IMG/VR virus record: IMGVR_UViG_3300025487_000013
Span: 1-52,098 of that record
Reading direction: 5' to 3' (one strand)
Source: a virus
Length of the DNA stretch: 52,098 bases
The first letter of the stretch is position 1. Every line of letters begins with the position of its first letter. A program made the position numbers and the translations under genes. Positions 48,734 through 52,098 of the stretch are shown here, one piece after another. The notes beneath the pieces are model-generated. The model was not told where the DNA came from, did no database searches, and worked only from the letters and a program-made list of their open reading frames with translations.

Positions 48734-48964
48734 CCTTTTGCTGTCATATTTTTTGGTCTTTTTAATTTTGTCAAGTAAAGATTCAAATTCACTTGGTCTC
48801 ATATAATCATTTAAGACTACACGATAAGCCGTAATGTATTCCATCAATGACTCGTCTTTGGTCTTTTCATATTCTTTATATAAGGTGGTGAAACTATGAC
48901 TCAATGCATCAATGATGATTGAGTCATATTGGTCACGTGTGATTTCTACTGAGATTGTAATCAT
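48707..48964 (-). CDS. Hypothetical early-region protein
   Basis: 85 residues from ATG 48964. ITISVEITRDQYDSIIIDALSHSF, LYKEYEKTKDESL, YITAYRVVLNDYM and a Lys-rich end. Probably helical and soluble. No family recognised. Starts 2 bases after the small membrane protein and has no own binding site, so it depends on coupling. Longer in-frame starts up to 49015 overlap the upstream gene. Confidence 0.55.
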   Translation of the reverse strand: MITISVEITRDQYDSIIIDALSHSFTTLYKEYEKTKDESLMEYITAYRVVLNDYMRPSEFESLLDKIKKTKKYDSKRLTDANNGL

Positions 48965-48966
48965 GA

Positions 48967-49119
48967 TTAGAACGCCACGATAAATACAATGAAGCAGATT
49001 GCAATCACAATCCAAGCTGCAGCATCGATTGGGTCATGATCGATAGGGTCACTATATTCATTATGCCAACCATTATGTCTGGCTAACTGCCTATGTGTTA
49101 CGATTCTTTTCTTGCTCAT
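48967..49119 (-). CDS. Small C-terminally anchored membrane protein
   Basis: 50 residues: basic N-terminus (SKKRIVTHRQLARHNGWHNEYSDPIDHDP) and a C-terminal membrane helix (AAAWIVIAICFIVFIVAF). AAGGAG lies in good position. Early-expressed tail-anchored micro-protein; role unknown. Confidence 0.62.
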   Translation of the reverse strand: MSKKRIVTHRQLARHNGWHNEYSDPIDHDPIDAAAWIVIAICFIVFIVAF

Positions 49120-49129
49120 GCTATTCTCC

Positions 49130-49513
49130 TTAATGTGCTAATGGTGAAAATTCTAATACTGCTTTTAACGTAGTATCATTATCGATAGGTACATTATCCA
49201 ACGCGATTAAAGCTAATACTGATAATACATTATCTTTTGGATTACCTTTTGCAAATCCACCAATGTGCCAGTCGGTATTCTTTTCTGGATCAATGAGAGA
49301 TTTCCAATCGTAGATGGTAGCGATAGTGCCATCATCAAATTCAATATGCCATTCAGCTTTGACTTTTTCATCTCCACTTGTATCAAACATTGGCATACCA
49401 AAAGCTTTTACTAATTGATCAAAGCTACAATCAATCGTGCCTCGTAATGAGGTTCCGGTTACATCGATATTTTTGGTATCGTTGTGTGTTCTATATTGCA
49501 TTGACATTAACAT
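49130..49513 (-). CDS. Conserved phage protein (GTSLRGTI...WHIGG)
   Basis: 127 residues from ATG 49513, with AAGGAG upstream. The in-frame ATG at 49543 would lie before the probable transcription start of the promoter at 49548-49576, so I reject it. Contains GTSLRGTIDCSFDQLVKAFG, AEWHIEFDDGTIATIYDWKS and DWHIGG, a set common in phage early genes of unknown function. First gene behind this promoter. Confidence 0.72.
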   Translation of the reverse strand: MLMSMQYRTHNDTKNIDVTGTSLRGTIDCSFDQLVKAFGMPMFDTSGDEKVKAEWHIEFDDGTIATIYDWKSLIDPEKNTDWHIGGFAKGNPKDNVLSVLALIALDNVPIDNDTTLKAVLEFSPLAH

Positions 49514-49547
49514 TTGTTTCTCCTTAGTGGTTAAGTATTGCATCCTA

Positions 49548-49576
49548 ATTGTCTCAAATTACCAGGGGGGTGTCAA
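49548..49576 (-). promoter_or_regulatory. Sigma-70 promoter of the early operon
   Basis: On the - strand TTGACA (49576-49571), 17 bases, GACAAT (49553-49548). Consensus -35 with a moderate -10; it lies right of the first early gene and directly left of the repeat region. Confidence 0.68.
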
Positions 49577-49631
49577 GCAAAATTTACCCAAATATTATTT
49601 TATTATAGTTGATGTGTAAATTTTGGAATTT

Positions 49632-49818
49632 AAGAATGCTTATGTACACCGTGGTTTCCAGATTTTGCTCTGAAAGAATGCTTATGTACATCGTGGTTTC
49701 CAGATTTTGCTATGAAAGAATGCTTATGTACATCATGGTTTCCAGATTTTGCTCTAAAAGAATGCTTATGTACATCGTGATTTTCCAGATTTCAAAGTAA
49801 AAGAATGCTTATGTACAT
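49632..49818. repeat. 42-bp tandem repeat array, 4.4 copies
   Basis: Units start at 49632, 49674, 49716, 49758 and 49801 (periods 42, 42, 42, 43), each beginning AAGAATGCTTATGTACA and containing the palindrome ATGTACAT in most copies. The first three also share GTGGTTTCCAGATTTTGCT; copy 4 has drifted in its second half. No reading frame here is convincing. Possible roles: protein-binding iterons, a repeat-rich RNA, or a packaging/partition site. Confidence 0.85.
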
Positions 49819-49850
49819 GAGGGTTTTTAATTAAATAACCTTGTTAAGAT

Positions 49851-49902
49851 TATGGGTAATAAATACCCATACTCTCATTATGGTTATTAAATAACCATAA
49901 TG
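49851..49902. repeat. Two adjacent strong palindromes
   Basis: TATGGGTA / TACCCATA (8-bp arms, 5-base spacer, 49851-49871) and a 27-base near-perfect palindrome with 13-bp arms CATTATGGTTATT / AATAACCATAATG around one base (49876-49902). Their symmetry suits dimeric protein binding or cruciform extrusion. They come directly after the tandem repeats. Confidence 0.75.
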
Positions 49903-49984
49903 GTAAAAGGGTTATTCTAAAAAATCCCTTAATCTCGCATCAAATCAATGCTTGAGCTCTGAAATAGTGTGCAATTCATCGCAC

Positions 49985-50009
49985 AATCGCTCTATACGCG
50001 ATTCTTTTT
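49985..50009 (+). terminator. + strand terminator, first of a repeated pair
   Basis: AATCGC / GCGATT with a 7-base loop and CTTTTT. Nearly the same hairpin recurs at 50093. No + strand gene lies upstream for several kb, so it may end a non-coding transcript or antisense transcription. The bases up to the next hairpin include another GGCTTT/AAAGCC-T tract element near 50056-50076; I see no gene in 49577-50302. Confidence 0.6.
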
Positions 50010-50092
50010 ATCTATCCTATACTTACCCCCTTTCAAAAAATGATCGTGATTCAATGGCTTTAAAAAGCCCCTTTTTAATATATGGCTCTCAC

Positions 50093-50118
50093 AATCGCTC
50101 TATAAGCGATTATTTTTT
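50093..50118 (+). terminator. + strand terminator, second of a repeated pair
   Basis: AATCGC-TCTATAA-GCGATT then ATTTTTT, matching the hairpin at 49985 in stem and loop start. The duplication suggests that this control stretch arose by local copying. Confidence 0.6.
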
Positions 50119-50248
50119 GGTGCTTGATGTAATATCATTACCCCGAGAATCGCCTCGCTCAATGAATATAAAAAGCCCCTTAAAATCGATTTAATTCGAT
50201 CGAATCGATCGCTGATTTAATACTTATTTAATCGCTCGAATAGCACTC

Positions 50249-50276
50249 AAAAAAAAGCCCCGAATAGATCGGGGCT
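50249..50276 (-). terminator. Terminator of the peptidase operon
   Basis: On the - strand AGCCCCGA / TCGGGGCT (8 bp, 5-base loop) followed by eight T residues; 27 bases beyond the stop codon of the M20-like gene. It ends the right-hand operon before the repeat region. Confidence 0.88.
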
Positions 50277-50302
50277 CGAATGATTAAATAAAAATTAAAT
50301 CT

Positions 50303-51403
50303 TCACCCCGAATAATCGGTTTCGAGATCGCGCTCGAGAGTATTTTCGATTGGTGCTTTCAATAGTGACGCGCGCTCATCGATGCGCGAATCATTAAAAG
50401 AATAATAATCGGCGTAATCGTCGCGCGCGTATTGTGAATTGCCTTGCGCAATATAATCGTCGAGCTCGAATACATGATTAATAAGATCGCTCATAATATC
50501 GGCGATTTTTTCGGGCTTGCTTTTCTTAATGAATCGAGCGAGCTCGCGTTTATCCATGTATAGCACCTCATCTAAATCGGGATTGTCATAGATCGAATAA
50601 TATGCGCCCGAATAATAGCTAGAATACTTGTCATCGTAATCGGCATATTTTGGCTCGCGATCGATCGGCAATTCAAGCGCGCCCCATTCGATCGATGTAA
50701 TGCGATCGCGTAATCGCATCAAATAATCGACGTCGAGTATTTCACGCGATGAATGCTCGTGATCGTACCCGATCGAGAAATTAAAACATTCGGGAATAAG
50801 CCCGAAATATTCGCGCGTGTCAGTATAAGTGCCCGTATCATCGAGCACGTGATTCATGCCGATCGTGTCAATGATGAATTGCGCGCACGTATCCGATGCG
50901 CCTCGACACGTGCCTTGATGCGTAATGATTGATTGCGTGCCTCGACGATCGAAAGCTATCGCATGGGTGAAAGTAGATAACCAATCGGAATGATACTCAA
51001 CCATGGCACGCGAGCCGATGCCCCCTTTCTCCTCGCCTCGATGAAATATAAAGGCACCATGCACGCCTCGATCGATCATCTCGAGCAATAAAAAGACGCC
51101 TGCGCCATCATCGGCACCGAGGCAATCATCGCTTGAATCAATGAATACTTGATTCGAGAATGAATCGAGATACACCTCTTGAAATGCGCGATCGGGATTC
51201 GATCGGTGCATCGTGTCGATGTGGCACGAAAAGAGCACGCGCGATTTATCCTCGGGGTGCGTATTATCGAATCGATACGCGATGACATCGCCGTCGAGAT
51301 TGTGCATCGGCTCGAATTGGCTCAAGTATTTTAAAGCGAATGACAACTCGCCGATCGAATTGTGCTCGCGCCTGTATGACAAAATGTTTAATAATCTATC
51401 CAT
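50303..51403 (-). CDS. M20/M28-type zinc peptidase-like protein
   Basis: 366 residues. All metal ligands of di-zinc amidohydrolases are visible: CHIDTMH (H61, D63), LGADDGAGV (D98/D99), HRGEEKGG (E124, E125), AFDRRG (D152) and YDHEHSS (H215/H217). The C-terminal 100 residues are Tyr/Asp-rich and unique. Likely hydrolyses a peptide or amide; known relatives are tripeptidase T-like enzymes. The start codon follows AGCGAGGCA. Codon choice (GAG, TCG, ATC, CGC) is clearly unlike the AT-rich codons of the neighbours to the left. Confidence 0.75.
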   Translation of the reverse strand: MDRLLNILSYRREHNSIGELSFALKYLSQFEPMHNLDGDVIAYRFDNTHPEDKSRVLFSCHIDTMHRSNPDRAFQEVYLDSFSNQVFIDSSDDCLGADDGAGVFLLLEMIDRGVHGAFIFHRGEEKGGIGSRAMVEYHSDWLSTFTHAIAFDRRGTQSIITHQGTCRGASDTCAQFIIDTIGMNHVLDDTGTYTDTREYFGLIPECFNFSIGYDHEHSSREILDVDYLMRLRDRITSIEWGALELPIDREPKYADYDDKYSSYYSGAYYSIYDNPDLDEVLYMDKRELARFIKKSKPEKIADIMSDLINHVFELDDYIAQGNSQYARDDYADYYSFNDSRIDERASLLKAPIENTLERDLETDYSG

Positions 51404-51695
51404 TTACTGCCTCGCTTTCTTTTCTAAAAATTGGATTTAAAATAAATCCGAGATACTCATTATCCATGCACGAATACTCGCTTTCATCGATCTTAATTGC
51501 GTATTGCTCGGCAATCAATCCGAAACTTGTAAGAATCATATATGCGCGTGGATAATAGAGCCCGTCATAATTGCATTTTCTTAAATCGAGATGCTCGATC
51601 AATTTCATAATCTCGCCCGATTTAATATCGCTCTCGAGAGGCTTATTAAAATGATTTTGATAGGGCAATAAAACACCGATCGGATATTTACGCAT
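51396..51695 (-). CDS. Hypothetical protein
   Basis: 99 residues from ATG 51695, 5 bases after GCGAGGCA. IGVLLPYQNHF, LDLRKCNYDGLYYPRAYMIL and DNEYLGFILNPIF suggest a folded alpha/beta domain. No family recognised. It overlaps both neighbours by 8 bases, and its end ESEAVNG carries the binding site for the peptidase gene. Confidence 0.58.
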   Translation of the reverse strand: MRKYPIGVLLPYQNHFNKPLESDIKSGEIMKLIEHLDLRKCNYDGLYYPRAYMILTSFGLIAEQYAIKIDESEYSCMDNEYLGFILNPIFRKESEAVNG

Positions 51696-52098
51696 CGATT
51701 GCCTCGCTTTCAATTTTATAAGAATTTAGCACGCCGATCATGTCATCATATTGGGTGAAATGAATCGCCTCGCCATTCGGCAAGAATCGCGCCTCGCTCA
51801 CATCGATATAATTTTGAAAATGGGTTTCGGTGACGCCCGATTTATACGTGGTATGAGATCGCACATATTCGATAATCGGGGTTATTGCATTTTCTCGATG
51901 AATCCACACGCCCTCGATCGACGTTTCGATCATTTCATCGGCGAGAAAATATTGACACGAAACATCATCACAAATGATGACATTCTCGTCGTGTGCGTCG
52001 CGCGTGTAATACTCGCTATCACTTTCACAGTAAAAGGCGTCATCGAGATGAATAAATTCTTGATCGCCATTTTCATTGATCGCGTGCACACCATCATT
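51688..52098 (-). CDS. Hypothetical protein, cut by the window end
   Basis: At least 136 residues; the frame is open to the right edge, so the N-terminus lies outside. Acidic, Asp/Glu/Tyr-rich, with HLDDAFYCESDSEYYTRDAHD and IICDDVSC, a pattern as in phage proteins with spaced Cys pairs. The last residues ESEAIDA contain the binding site of the next gene. Same base composition as the two following genes, hence the same origin. Function not recognised. Confidence 0.6.
   Translation of the reverse strand, partial: NDGVHAINENGDQEFIHLDDAFYCESDSEYYTRDAHDENVIICDDVSCQYFLADEMIETSIEGVWIHRENAITPIIEYVRSHTTYKSGVTETHFQNYIDVSEARFLPNGEAIHFTQYDDMIGVLNSYKIESEAIDA

Noticed and set aside
49609-49800. 63-residue reading frame on the + strand through the 42-bp repeats
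   Set aside because: The 42-bp period keeps one frame open by itself; the 14-residue repeat protein has no binding site and copy 4 has drifted as non-coding DNA would.
49632-49818. CRISPR array
   Set aside because: Units are joined directly without unique spacers, and no cas genes are present.
1-52098. Integrase, repressor or tRNA genes indicating a temperate phage
   Set aside because: None recognised in the window; this is not proof of a lytic life style because the genome is incomplete here.

Overview
The window is part of a tailed, AT-rich bacteriophage genome. Basis: a block of virion genes (tail fibres, head-tail connectors, internal virion proteins), a complete lysis cassette with spanins (so a Gram-negative host), and a DNA replication block. 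No tail tube, sheath or tape-measure gene is recognisable, while connector and hub proteins resembling the P22/T7 kind are present, so a short-tailed (podovirus-like) particle is the best inference. Large terminase, portal and major capsid genes were not recognised and probably lie outside the window. The host is not identifiable from sequence alone.

Layout. Bases 1-30274 are transcribed on the + strand: an HNH nuclease, three small structural proteins, six tail-fibre or fibre-associated genes including an inserted HNH nuclease (2.6-12.5 kb), a host-interaction group (glycosyltransferase-like, exported HNH nuclease, 2OG-Fe(II) oxygenase-like, beta-propeller-like; 12.5-15.1 kb), a lysis cassette (i-spanin/o-spanin, holin-like, GH19 and GH24 endolysins; 15.3-17.6 kb), then connectors, tail hub and internal/ejection proteins (17.7-30.3 kb). 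Bases 30276-52098 are transcribed on the - strand: DNA polymerase A, small proteins, class II ribonucleotide reductase, kinase-like protein, ssDNA-binding protein, RecB-like nuclease, terminase small subunit-like protein, SNF2 helicase, VRR-NUC nuclease, primase-polymerase/SF3 helicase, a sigma factor, small early-type proteins, and at the right edge an M20-like peptidase with two unknown genes of clearly different base composition.

Regulation. A bipartite element GGGCGWAA-N14-GCATTAGTA occurs exactly four times at gene junctions, always pointing into the downstream gene; three further junctions carry the GCATTAGT(A/T) core only. The spacing is what a sigma factor would see, and the phage encodes a sigma homologue with changed residues in region 2.4 and no region 4, plus a separate small protein that looks like sigma region 4. 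Classical sigma-70 promoters precede the ssDNA-binding protein gene and the early-type small genes. A host-sigma early / phage-sigma later switch is the simplest model; it is the most interesting feature of the window.

Two non-coding regions stand out. At 46.96-47.27 kb, next to the primase-helicase gene, seven copies of TTGTCACACTT/AAGTGTGACAA, an 18-bp inverted repeat and an AT-rich run look like a replication origin. At 49.6-50.3 kb a 42-bp tandem repeat (four copies and a bit), strong palindromes and several terminators form a 0.75-kb gene-free control or ncRNA region, and this is also where base composition changes.
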